Positions 46,255 through 58,600 of a stretch of DNA of 64,000 nucleotides are shown here, piece by piece. The position numbers and the translations under genes were made by a program. The notes beneath the pieces are model-generated. The model was not told the origin of the DNA and made no database searches. It saw nothing but the letters and a program-made list of their open reading frames with translations. The stretch's first letter is position 1. Each line of letters opens with the position of its first letter. Source of the stretch: Lepidodermella squamata (Eukaryota; Gastrotricha); assembly GCA_047495785.1 (NCBI GenBank), contig JBLDXI010000024.1:4464001-4528000 (forward strand), in the 5' to 3' direction.

Positions 46255-47010
46255 TTCCTATTTTACAAGAAAATTCCACCTCGACGCAAGTTTTCTTGCT
46301 TCGTGTCGAACACGTAGATGACATGAGGATTGATTGACGGCATCGCATATTCGATTCTAGGATCCAAACAATGAAAGCCAACAAAGCCAACGCTTCAATT
46401 TTTAACGCCGTTCACGACAACCCCGGGTCAAAACTGACGAGTTGAGCGATTACTGAATTATGCAAGAGATTATGTTCATACTCTCTAACAGAAACGGTAA
46501 GAACAGCCTTGGAGATGGCATTTTCCTGCAACTACATCTCTATAGGCGTTCATTGTTCCTGCTGTTAATAATGAATGGGGCACATAGGGCTTCTATTAAA
46601 AAATAAAAAATTCCATTATTATTTTCGTCTCTACGTCAACTTTAATAATGAATCGAAGGCATATTGCCGTTTTAAGTAAATAAAAAAGATGTATTCCTTT
46701 CATCCACCTAATCGATCACGGATCAGCGAATAGGTATACTTCAACAATAGTTGGTTGACTCGAGCCATCATACTATTTGATGGCTCGTTGAGACAAAGTG
46801 GAGCAAGTCGCTCCTTCGAGAGGTGGTATTCGTAAAAGTCGGCGGCTGAAGATCAGAAGCAAGAAACCCAAGCACTGCAGATAAGGCACTTATCAAAGCC
46901 GCCCGGCGGTGGCCTCTCGATCAGTGGAAAATCTATCGTCTGGACTGACAGGGTTATTTCAACCAACGGGAAGCTTCTTCTTAAGCACTGAGTATTCATA
47001 CAAAGTCCAT
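46255..47010. repeat. Intergenic duplication, unit 1 (downstream of copy C)
   Basis: Aligns throughout with 63205-63970 downstream of copy D. Shared blocks in the same order include AAAATTCCA-C-TGACGCAAGTTT-type words, GACGAGTTGAGC, GAATTATGCAAGAGAT, CAACAGAAACGGT, GTTAATAATGAATGGGGC, ATCTGCGAATAGGTA-type words, TGAAGATCAGAA and AAGCTTCTTCTYAA. The similarity is degenerate, has no long ORF, and lies about 1.8 kb after the stop of C and 2.1 kb after the stop of D. Confidence 0.65.
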
Positions 47011-47257
47011 TTCGGAGCTCTTCTAATCTATGGTAACCCGGCGTGGTGCATCTCGTCGCAGAAGCCTTAAATTCCAGAAGCACGAGAATCGACTAGGTCG
47101 AGTGTTATTGTTCGAATGCGGCATATGGCAGAGATTTCCAGCGCTTGCGCTTACGCCTTCCACTTGGCTTGAGCGTGCTATGGAAAACCTTGTAGATGAA
47201 GAGAAGCCTAGATTCTGTGTATATCTGCCAGGAAAACCATTGGTCGCTTTGAAGCGC

Positions 47258-47790
47258 CATACGGCGCTAAAACAAAATAACTATTTCCATTTTGTATTTC
47301 AGCCTGACTACCCTGGCACGCCAGCGCATGGTATGAAATAAGCAATGACTGCTAATTTGGACTCGTTCTAAGAAGATGGCTTCGCTGCAACAGGATTGTT
47401 TAATCACATCCAAGGAAATGCCTCGAGCTGGGATTTCAGTAACTTTTTCGGCCGAATGGTTCCCCTGTAGTTTTTCGGGGTTTCTAGCTTAAATGTTTAA
47501 AGCTGCCGTGAGAGCTGTGACTAGAGATGGCCGTCGATGATATTGTTTTTGGCAATAACTTCCGACAGTATGGCCCTATCTTAAGTCATTCTTAAGTCGC
47601 GATTAAGCGCCGTACGGCGCAGAAATTAAATAGCCATTTGCTTTTTGTATTTCAGCCTGACTGTCCAGGCTCGTTTTAAAATGCTCTACGCATGCGCAGC
47701 TGCTTATTTCATTATCCTCCTCATGGCAAGAAGTGAGCGAAACCTACTTATTTGGACTTGCCACTTACCCCAAGATGAAGGCTTTGCTCA
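47258..47790. repeat. Local direct duplication upstream of copy D (47258-47400 and 47610-47780)
   Basis: Both units contain GCCRTACGGCGC, a TTTGTATTTCAGCCTGACT box (a good splice-acceptor-like sequence), a TTTGGACT word and AAGATGGCTT/AAGATGAAGGCTTTGCT. A related TTTTTGGCAATAACTTCCGACAGTATG-type word occurs at about 47545 and again at about 48485. No coding frame is shared, so these are probably non-coding repeats, although an alternative or dead first exon cannot be excluded. Confidence 0.45.
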
Positions 47791-48026
47791 AACAGGAATA
47801 TTATCTCAAATTCGGTGTGCCAAGTAGAATCCTCGAGCTAGGGGTTAAATTGGAACTATTTTGGCACCGAACTTTTAGTACAAAGGTCTTTCCCGGTTTT
47901 CCTGCCTGGACCTCCAGATGTGCCCCAAAACAGCCCGAAAACAACTGGGTGAAGTTGTATGTGCTGGCCATTGTCCCCTTCTTAGATACACCAATTTCAC
48001 CCCTTTGTTTACCCCACCGTTGTTTC

Positions 48027-48255
48027 CCTTACAACTGAATGGCAGGGATCGATTAAATGGATCTAATATTTCTCATTGTAAGTCTGCTATCGAATGTGAT
48101 CAGTGTTTCAGTGTACGAAGCAGATTGAGGAAATGCTAATCCCTCTATACCATTCCCTCAATCCCCCTTGGGCTTCGTACACTGATCATTCGATAGCAGA
48201 TTTACAATGAGAATTATTAGATCCATTTAATCGATTCCTGCCATTCATAGTGTAA
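48027..48255. repeat. Large hairpin containing exon 1 of copy D
   Basis: Imperfect inverted repeat with arms of about 100 nt. The left arm (about 48027-48135) and right arm (about 48150-48255) share GAATGGCAGG-ATCGATTAAATGGATCTAATA, TCTCATTGTAA-TCTGCTATCGAATG, ATCAGTG and TACGAAGC, with short insertions in the left arm. The left arm includes the start codon and signal-peptide exon of copy D. The right arm, on the minus strand, still reads as an M-D-L-I-I-L-I-V-type hydrophobic start (ATG at 48226-48224). Confidence 0.7.
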
Positions 48256-49683
48256 CCATCAGATTGGGCTTCGCAACGCCCAACAGTTCAACACCTCTCT
48301 CTAAGCAGGAACAATAACTGGACGAGATAATCACCGTCCATCGTTCTAAGCTCGATCGGAGGACTACAAAAATTCAAGTTATGGCATCTGAACCATGACT
48401 AAATTGAACAGTTTCTTTCTGTTTCTTTCTAGTTTTTACTTTATGAATACGTCTCCGAATGGATTTATGGCCTTCTGTGATATTGCTTTTGGCAATAAGC
48501 TCCGACAGTATGACGCAATCTTTTCTTATTCACCCTGAATAACAATTTTTCCTAACAGTTGTTGACTGTCAATGCGACAAAACATGCAGCAACGGGGGCT
48601 ATTGCAAAAACAACCAGTGTTATTGCCCTGCTCCGTGGGGTGGAGAAAAGTGTGACGATTCAGGTAAAATGCCTCGCAGGCAGTAAAGTAAAAGCTGACA
48701 TCAATCATTTTATAGGGATGGCCTACTGTTCATCTGCAGCTAGCGGGTCGCTTCCGCTATGCCAGAACGGAGGCACTTGTAATGGCAGTTGTATTTGCCC
48801 ACCAGGATACAGTGGGCGATTCTGTGAAATAGGTTTTAGTTTCAATTTCAATCTAAACTCGTCTTGCATTCCGTCATTTTACTAGTCCCATGCTCCCCAA
48901 CCTGTCAAGAAATTTGCACCTCGCCGTGTAAAAATGGAGGGAGTTGTGTGGCACAGGGTAAATGTTCCTGTCCCGCTGGCTGGACCGGGCCCACTTGCGA
49001 GACCTTCACATGCCCAGCAGGCTGTGCGAATGGAGGCACGTGCGTCGGACCTGAAACTTGCGCGTGCGTCGGACCCGAAACTTGCGCAGGATGCACTGCT
49101 GAATGGACAGGCACTGACTGTAGGACAGGTAAAATTGAAGTTCGAATTGCAATAAAAATGACCTTTGCTGAATGTTTCAGCACTCTGCACGGAAACGTGC
49201 ATGAACGGAGGAACATGTACCGCCCCGGATGTTTGCACTTGTGGTCCGAAATGGACGGGTTCAACTTGCAGCACGCCTACAACCGACAGTATGATTTCGA
49301 CTTTGTCCATTCGAGATAGGTAATACTGCCATTCTTTTTCAAGTTTGCACCGTTAGTAGCCAATGCGCTAATGGCGGCACGTGTACCAACGGTTTATGCT
49401 ACTGCGCCGCTCCTTATTCAGGATCAAATTGTACAACGACCGGTAACAAATTAGGCGCAGTAACAGTTCAGAATTACATTTTAATTTTCCTAAGGGACTA
49501 ATGTCTGCTCATCGAATGGCGTTGACTATCCTTGGTGTATGAATGGTGGAACATGTGCTGCTGTCGGCGGGGTCATGAAATGTAATTGCCCTCATGGTCT
49601 GGGTGGTCAATATTGTGAAATTGGTAGGAAAATTGCCCGTTTTTTTATCATGATGTAATTCAATAATCTTTCAGTGGTCAACC
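48057..49683 (+). other. Copy D N-terminus: signal peptide and about seven EGF repeats
   Basis: Exons 2-7 encode seven EGF-like modules (residues about 16-282), against ten in B and C. Exon 4 (48886-49128) holds two modules and an internal 24-bp tandem duplication (49041-49064 and 49065-49088) that repeats the octapeptide CVGPETCA and adds two cysteines in the middle of an EGF. The 9-nt micro-exon is 49675-49683. Confidence 0.75.
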
Positions 49684-52600
49684 GTAAGTTTTGTTCAATG
49701 CTCCCAAGTAATTACTCAATGAAGGAATATGCGATGCAGAATGTGACAGCGATGACGTCACTCTCAAGTACAGCAGTTGGGGAGGTAGCATTTCGGCTTC
49801 CTCAGGCATCGCTGCCAATGCTCTAACGGCAGGCGGGTGGGTTCCAGCGACCACTGATCGAAGAGTTGTTTGGCTGCTAACCTTGCCGTTTGAATTCACG
49901 ATTTCGACCATCGAAGTCGGATCAGGCTCGAATGCTGCGGGCTACGTGACAGGCTATGCAATCTCCTTCGCCGTGAAACAAAAATATTTAGGGAGTTTTT
50001 ATTATCCTGTTCTGGTAAATCAATTGGCTTCGGATTCCGCCGTGAAGGTATGTCTGTTTGTAAGGAGGGGAATGAAGAACACGAGACCGTTCTAGGTTTT
50101 TCCTGGGTTCAATGGAACTGCTGCAGGAGTTTCGGAGCTCTGTCCTAATATAAGAACTTCCGGCTTGCGTCTTTGGCCTAAAACCTTCTCGGCATCGCCA
50201 TATGCAATGACAATAAAGATTTACGGCTGTCAGGCGCATTCCGGCTGTGTTCCTTCTGGGGCCGGTTCCTGCAAAACAACTTGCACTTGTCCCCTTGGCT
50301 ATGTGAACAGTTACACTGCAGGCTTCTGCGGTAAGGATATAGATATAGCTGATTTAAAGCGCCATACTCACGGCCCATTTCGATTTTTTCCGGTCCCGAT
50401 GCGCCAGTTGCGCAATTAGAGTTTTGTTTTTGCGCGAAACCGCATGTTACATTGAAAAAATCCGCGCTGCGTGCGTTGATGTCAAAGGTCTAACTTCTAA
50501 TATCGTGGTATCTTGAGTCTCAATTCCGAGACCAATTTGCAAGGCTCTATTTCTGATTATTATTTCATTTTTGGCTTACTCCAAATACAGAAACATTCGA
50601 GTTTGTGAACGTTTGAAAATGCAATAGTAATAAGAAATAAGGGGAAAAACGGCGTTAAGACGCTCTTTACAAAAAATTGTTACCCCTGTTTTTACGTGTT
50701 AGCTTAGATTTAAAAAAAGAAAAATGTTATAAATTAATTAATTTATTTATTTGAGAAGCCATATCACCCGGAAGAGGGCAGCTAAGCTTTCCCTTGATAG
50801 TTCTCAACACTTTTTAGCTTGAACCCTTGATTTTTCTGGCTGAGACAACGAACTCTGGATTCCAGATCGGGGAATATCGAATTTCTCCTTGACTAGCCAT
50901 AGAGTATTCCTATACATGCGCGTGGTAGAATTTAGCCATTGAAAGGAATACATACAATGTGATACTTCAGCAACCCCTTCCCCCTCCCGAGCTCAGCCGG
51001 GCCAGAGAACATGTAATGTAGAAAAAAGGGATACTAGCCATGGAGAAATGCGCGAAGTAGGATCCTCGAATTAAGGGGTATTTGTTTCATGCCCTAATTT
51101 TATGACCAAAGGGATTTTTGTAAAGTAGAATCCTTTAAAAAATCCTGCTGGGATTTTTCTACTTTGGCGTGTACAAAACCCCTCATTCCCCCGTACTTCG
51201 CGCCCTGATTCTCCCCGATCTGGAACCCTAAGTTAGTTTGGCTCAGCCAGCAGAATCAAGGGGTTCTGGGAAGAAAGCTTTAAGAGCTATCAAGAGGAAG
51301 CTAAACTGCCCTCTTCTTGGCGAAGAACGCCAGTCCATAGATCAGGTATTCGGTAAACTTCCTGAATTGTTCGATACAATGAGATTCGAGAGAGAAAGCT
51401 GGTGACGAAAATACTAATTTGTTAGGAAGGAATAACGATTTCCTCTATAAATACCTAAAGATCGGGATTAATGTGACTGATTGGGCTAGCTAATTGCCAA
51501 CCCAAATCATTGACGGGCAATCTAACTGAAAACACCCTTATGAAAGTGTAAAAAGCTGAAACCATATTATTCTCCGCTTCAGATAATTGGGCCATGCAAC
51601 CAATCGATTGCGAGGAAATTTTGATGCGCAGTACCTCGGTACTGCAGGACTCTTTGTACGTGATATACCCGCCGTCATTCCCTGCAATGAGCGTTTTCTG
51701 CGACATGACTCACGCCGGTGGAGGTTGGACAGTATTTCAACGCCGCTACACCGGCAGCCTTTCTTTCTACCAGACTTGGGCGAATTATAAGGCTGGGTTT
51801 GGCTCTACCTCAGTAGAACAATGGCTTGGAAACGATTATATCAACCATCTGACGTTTTATAACTACAATCCATTGCCCCTACTCGCTGTCTACATGATTG
51901 GTCCAGGTGATGAGCGCGGATTGGCTGTCCACAATGATTTCTATATCGATGACGAAGCTGGCAATTACACACTCCATATCGGGTCATTTGAAACGGGCAA
52001 TGCAGGTAAGTATTGATACTTGCCCTAATTATTCTGATTGATATTTTGGAACCAGGTGACTCGTTAATCTACCATAACAACCTTCCGTTCAGTACTTATG
52101 ACCGAGACAACTCGTTGTATTCAAACTGCACGAGCGCATACAGAGGCGGGTGGTGGTAAGCTTCACTGAAAAATAATTTTTGGAATATATTTTTTCCTTC
52201 GTCTGTCCTAGGTACGGAAACTGCCTCCATTCTAATCTGAACGGGTCAGGATTAAAAATTGGCCCATTGTAAGACATTATTTCGCTGTTTTCCAGAGTGT
52301 ATGGTTCAACAGTTTGGGGTCAAATGCCATGCCATAATTCGTTCAAAGGTTTCACAGTTGGGATGAAGACCACTCTGATGATGATAAGACGAAACAAACC
52401 TCACGAAGTATTTCCACGTAAGTATTTCTTAGCAGCTGGGGCTGTAAGTAACGCTCTGATTCAGTTCCATCTGCCTTGAAACCGGTTGACTGTGATGATA
52501 TTTCGAGAACCCGGCCCTTTTCAACGAGTGGCCAATATCTAATCTATCCCGGAGGGTCTACAAGTCAGGTCTCGGTGTTCTGCGAAATGGCAGCTCAGGG

Positions 52601-55600
52601 CGGTGGGTGGACCGTAATCCAGCGCAACATAAATAGTGATATCACCTTCAACACTACCTGGGCCGCCTATTCTGGGGGTTTTTACGGTGTCTCGTATTTG
52701 ACTAGCTCTTACTATAAAGGCAATGACATTATTTACCAAATCGTAAATGACGCCAGCACGGGAATTCAGTATCGACTGGTCGTTACTTTGACAGACAGCA
52801 CTGGCCGGAAACGATCTGCAGCTTACAACACCTTCCGTTTGCTGGATAACGTCAACTACACTCTATCAATTTCGGGCTATAATTCTGTTGTTAATGAGAA
52901 TGCCGGGGATTCGCTTACAACATCGAACAATCAGCCGTTTCAGACGTACGACAAAGCTCAAGGTCGAGTTTGCGGACCTAAGCGACCAGGTGGCTGGTGG
53001 TTCAAAGTTCCAACCAACGGTGACCAGGTCAATCCTGATTGTTCAGATGCGAATCTCAACGGACCTTACGTCAATGCATGGGAAATGGGGATATTCTGGA
53101 ACTCTTTGACAGGCAAAAATACGTCACTAACCTCGAGCGTCATGATGATTAAGCCTTGTAATTTCTGAAACATGAAATTCCACAGAGTATTGAGGTTTAC
53201 TTTTTTAGATACTGTCAAGCCCATGGATTGTATGGATGTGTATAAAACGAATTCGTTGGTCTCTGGGGTTTTCTGGATTTATCACCCGGTTGCTGGCCCA
53301 TTGCAAGTTGTCTGCGATCCCTCGGTCTACTTTACAGGGACGCCCGGCTGGACTGTGAGTCTAGCAGGTTATTCGAATATTTCCCCTAATTCATAGCCCT
53401 TAGGTCATTCAAATGCAAGTCTACAATTCCACAACTTTTGCGAGAACATTCGCGGAGTACAGAGCGGGATTTAGAGTTAGCCCGTTCTTGCAGACAACAG
53501 ACTATTGGATTGGTAAAACTTTTAAAATTTCTTCAGTATTTTTTCATTTCTGTATATAGGCAACGAGAACTTGTACATGATGACGAAAGATGCAGCCTAT
53601 CAGCTGGTGGTGAACGTAGGACTTACTAACGGCACGACTTTGAAGGCCCTCTATGATGACTTCCAAGTTGGAAGCGCATCTGAGGGCTACAAGCTTTTCG
53701 TGGGCAACTATCAAGGAGACGCTGGAGATATGCTGACCGCTAAGCACAATATCATGCAATTTTCAACGTACGATCAAGGCCCAGCTTATCTCTGCTTTTC
53801 AAGCTATAAAATCAGCGGCGGATGGTGGCTGCCTGCAGACTGCTCATTCGACTCGAATGCAAACAACAAAATGTCTTCAAGTGACGTTAACGCTACATTA
53901 AAATGGGGTTCGTTGTCTGTCAAAACGTTCAGGATGGCTATTCAGCGGAAACAATGGCGTAAGTTACGATTTCTGAACGCAATCCGACTTATGATTTCTA
54001 CAATTTGCAGCCTACCTGAGAAACGTGGCCAACGCGAAATCCCGGGTTATCTCTTCAAAATACGGCATTGTCACGCATGAATGTAATAAAGGCTTCACCG
54101 CAAGCGGCTCTAATGAGAGAGTTCTTTCTACGACTTACGACATTTATTCCGGCAGCACTTTTACGTGCACTCGTAAGTTTGCTGAACCCTGTATCGCAGT
54201 GAAAGTTAAAAATGTATGCATTATAGCTACGCCTGTGCCTAACGACTGTGGCAGTAATCCGACTTCCTCGGCAGCGTTCTCATTCAGCGACCCTCTCACA
54301 GGTTACTTCTCCATGTATTGTGACCAGGAAACGATGGGTGGAGGCTGGAATGTTATTCAGCGTCGGATTAATGGGGCGTATTCCTTTTCTCGTACGTTGA
54401 CTGTGTACGAAACCTTGTTTGGCTCTCTAATGGGCAGTTTTTGGCTGGGAAGTGCGAGAATTCGATCGATGACTCAAGCTGCTGATTATGAGCTGTTGAT
54501 TGAAGTCGTCCTGGACAACAGCTGGGGTTTTGCTTTGTATAGCAACTTCTACACCTCAATATCTGATAACGTCCTAAGCGTTTCGGGATACAGCAATGAC
54601 TCAACCGCCGGAGATTCATTGACGCCTCTGTCATCTCTACCTTTCATCATCGATCCTTGCGGAACAGGAGCATGGTGGTTGGCCCAACCTAGCTGCTCGC
54701 TAGCCAACATCACAAGCAACTTGAACAATTTGATGGGTAACCAAAGTCAAGGCTACATGAACACTTATTGGAAGACTTTCAGCTCGGACGCAACTGCGCC
54801 TTTAATGCGTACCGAGATGAAAATTAGGCGCATCAGGCCGACAAATCAATACATCAGAGCACCGAATTTTCAGTGCAGTCCTACTACTGGCTCTTCGTAC
54901 ACCTTTGAAAACCTTACTACAGCGGCGGCATGTATGGCTGGCTGCACCGCTTACAAAGCTTGGAACTGCCAGGTTGTAGTCTTCAATAAACTTAATTATT
55001 TATGCACTATGAAAAGCGACTATTGCGAGCCGGGCATAGGATCTGTTTTCACGGATGTTGATTCATACTATCGAAACGAGCTGCCTCGCCATGTCTCGAA
55101 AACTTGCGGATCTCCGCCAGCAATGAGAGGCACGACTCGCCTAATCGTGGGCATGCCAACCGTAATGTCGGTGAATTACACCTGTACAGTTAACAGCAAC
55201 TATAGCACTGTGCTAACATGCAACGCTACTACCAAATTCTGGAACGGAAATTTCCTCGATTGTCCTGATTGTTCGGGCATTGGGTCTTGTATGAATGGAG
55301 GCGTGTGCAACGGCACTAACACCTGCCGCTGCACTCCAGGTTGGACAGGTCCTTTATGCACTGTACAGATCATTGATTGTTCGGGCATTGGACCATGCCT
55401 CAATGGCGGTGCCTGTATTGGTGTTAATGTTTGCCAGTGTTCATCTGGCTGGAACGGAACCAACTGCACGATACGTAAGTTCCAACTCCATTACGAACAT
55501 CACCCTAAACATATTCGATGTAATTTCAGCATTATGTTCTGCGATTGGGGGATGCCAGAACGGAGGATCCTGTGTTGCCCCTAATACGTGCGCATGTGCA

Positions 55601-58600
55601 GCAGGCTGGGTCGGCCTCGATTGCTCTGTTAAAACGAATGTAACAGATGCGTGTTCTTCGATTGGCGGGTGCAAGAATGGAGGGTCCTGCGTTAGCCTCA
55701 ATAATTGTACATGTATTGGAAACTGGACCGGCACTGATTGCTCTGTTAAAATTAACATAACAGAACCGTGTTCCTCATTTGGCGGATGCAAGAACGGTGG
55801 GTTCTGCATAAAGGCTGATGCTTGCGCCTGTTTTGGAGGCTGGACCGGCAAGGATTGCTCGGCGAAAATGAACAAATCAGATTCTGCTGTTTCAATCGCC
55901 TCCTTAGCCGACCTGCCGCCTCAGGTCCTAATCGCTGCAGCTTCGTCAATCAGCTCTATGGCGATGGAAGCTTCTGAATCCATCACTTCTTCGGAGAACG
56001 CAACGGCTATGGCTGCGGCTTCTTCCGCTTTCATGGCTGGAATGGCCCCCGTTATGGGTAAATACGCTGAAGTAGCAGCTGATATGGCCCCGGCAGCTGT
56101 GACGAACGTCACGGTGGGCTTTGCGTCTGCAACAAGTTCTGTTATGTTTGCAGTGTCCGATACTGTCGATTCATCAAGCGGATCAACGACAACAACGCCA
56201 GCTCCGTCAGAAAAAACTAGTAAATGTAAATCGGTAGCAGTGGAATCTGATGACGATGAAGAGACAACAGCTCCAACTGCTGTCTTTTCAACTGATGACG
56301 TAAGTTTGAGCCGAAAATCACGCTTGAATGAATACATTTCGGTTGTTACAGACGTCTAAGCTGTATGGAAACTTCAATGAGATGATTGAGCAAATGCTGA
56401 AAATTGTCGAAATCAATGTGAAATCCGGCAAAAACTTCACGTTCAACGGCAAATTTTTCTCGATTGCACTCAGCGTCGTTGATATGAGAACGTTGGCAAG
56501 GCTGAAGCTCGAAACTATTCATGCCTCTGTAGAGTTCCCAAATACAACGTCGGCGGTTGAATTCATCGATTCCAAAGCTTCGCAGGTCAGCCTTAAAGAT
56601 TCTGACACTGTCACCGTTGCTCTTACGGCCTACATCGTCAATGTCCTCGATCCGGACCAACCATTCAACCTGCCGACGATTTCAGTCAAGGTTCTCTATC
56701 AGAAGAAAGAGCTGACTCTCAAGAAAGGCTACGCTACTAAGATAACAGGCAAACCTTCTGCAACCCGAACAGCAAAGCTGAGCGGCCAAAAATCGGAGTC
56801 TCAGTGCGTCGTAAGCGAGATGAAATGCGATGTCACTGCGAATGCTGATGCCATAGGATCGCTGGCGCTTTTCCCAGTCTCTACGGGTTCAGGCGATTTC
56901 ATTTTGACTTTTCCGACCATCAGATACAACTATACGGCTTATCTTTCCCTTAACAGTACCCCCACTGTCAGAAACTACACCTGGTCAATTTATGTAACTC
57001 AGAAAACTGTCAATTGCAGCGTTAATGCCACGCTTGGTGAACTCAAGTCAACCTACAATCCAGAAGTTGAATTGAGAGTGGTCATCCCTCAGACTGCTCT
57101 ATTCGATTTCGCTGAATTGCAAGGACTGTCTTCAAGCGAAAATGTCACTTTCAAGCTACATGTTTACACTAAAAAAGACTTTTCAAGTTTCTCGACTATG
57201 GACGACCTGCCAGCAGATGCTTGCGAACTACAGCGATGCTACGGTTACCACCTCAAGATAGGATTCGCTAGGGCAAAATCAACAAGTTCAAGGAGAAGAC
57301 GCGATGCATCGGGTTCAAGCTCTGATGACGATTTTGAGGTCGACCCCAGTTCGAATGAATCAGCCGTTGTCTTCAAATCTTCCTACTTTGGCGATTTTGG
57401 GGCCGACCTTGTGGTGTCACCAAATTCAATCGAATTTTCGGATATTTTCGCCAATTTCGCTACTCTCGTATCAGATAATGCTTACGTCCTCGCTTTTCAA
57501 GTTGCCGCTGTGGTCTTTTGCATCATTGGCATTATTGTTGTCAGCCAATTTGATAAGCTCGACATCAAGGAGTGGGCTTTCATGTCTCTGAAGAGCAACA
57601 AGCCGTACGAAGTGCATAAATATCTCGTTTCCGTCGATCATTTCGGCGTTAAAAGCTACCACCTGAAGCCTGTGGTCCTACTCCGAGCTTACGGTGATAT
57701 CAGCGACACGAACTGGCGCGTCCTTGAAGATTGCGAGCGAGATTCAAATTTCAACGGCAAGCGTCCAGCTAATTTCATGTTGACCACCACCATGCCGCTC
57801 GGCCACATCGAGGCAATCGAAATTAGACTACACAGCCGATACAGGGCAGCGCCAGGCAATAAGCCACTCGAGATGCAAATTGCCAAAGTGGTTATAGTGG
57901 ATGTTGCGAAAAGCCAAAAATTCGTGTTCTTAACCAAGTCGCCTATGAAAAGTGGTGACATGGTGTCTAAGCAGCTAGCATCTGAGGATGACATTAAAGG
58001 CTTCCGATATCTGGTCAGCGCTCATTCTCGAGTTGGCGTTTTCAGCTCTCACCCTTGGCTATCGATCGCGAGGCGTCCTCTTCCCAGCAACTGGACCCGA
58101 TGCGAACGGCTGGCTTGTGTAACCAGCGCTCTATTCATGGCAATGCTAGTCAATGCGATGTTCTACGGGAAGGAAAGTCAATCGCCCCGGGTTGGCATAA
58201 AAATCGGGGGATACTTCCGCCTGTCCTGGTTCACAGTCTACACAAGCTTCATCGGATGCGTCATTGTCATCCCTCCAACTGCAATTATGGCCTTCATTTT
58301 CAAACGAATCAGACGTCGATCAGCTGAGAATAGCCAGTACACCACGATATTCAATGTTGCCCTAGGATTCCGACAAAGAAATCCTGACGACAAAGAAAAG
58401 AAGCCCTTCCAGCTTCCTTATTATTTCGCAATTGTCGCATGGTTTTGTAAGTCAATAAGTTTAACATAAAACAGCACTCCATTTTCTTCTTTTAAGTGGT
58501 TGCTGGGTGCATCGGGGCATCATCTTTCTTCATCGTCATGTACAGTTTGATGTGGGGCAAGGAGAAGTCTCTGCAATGGCTTAGCGGGATGATCATGAGC

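Noticed and set aside
47030-47341. 103-codon open frame upstream of copy D
   Set aside because: Overlaps the duplicated non-coding repeat; no similarity to its paired copy at protein level and no recognisable domain.
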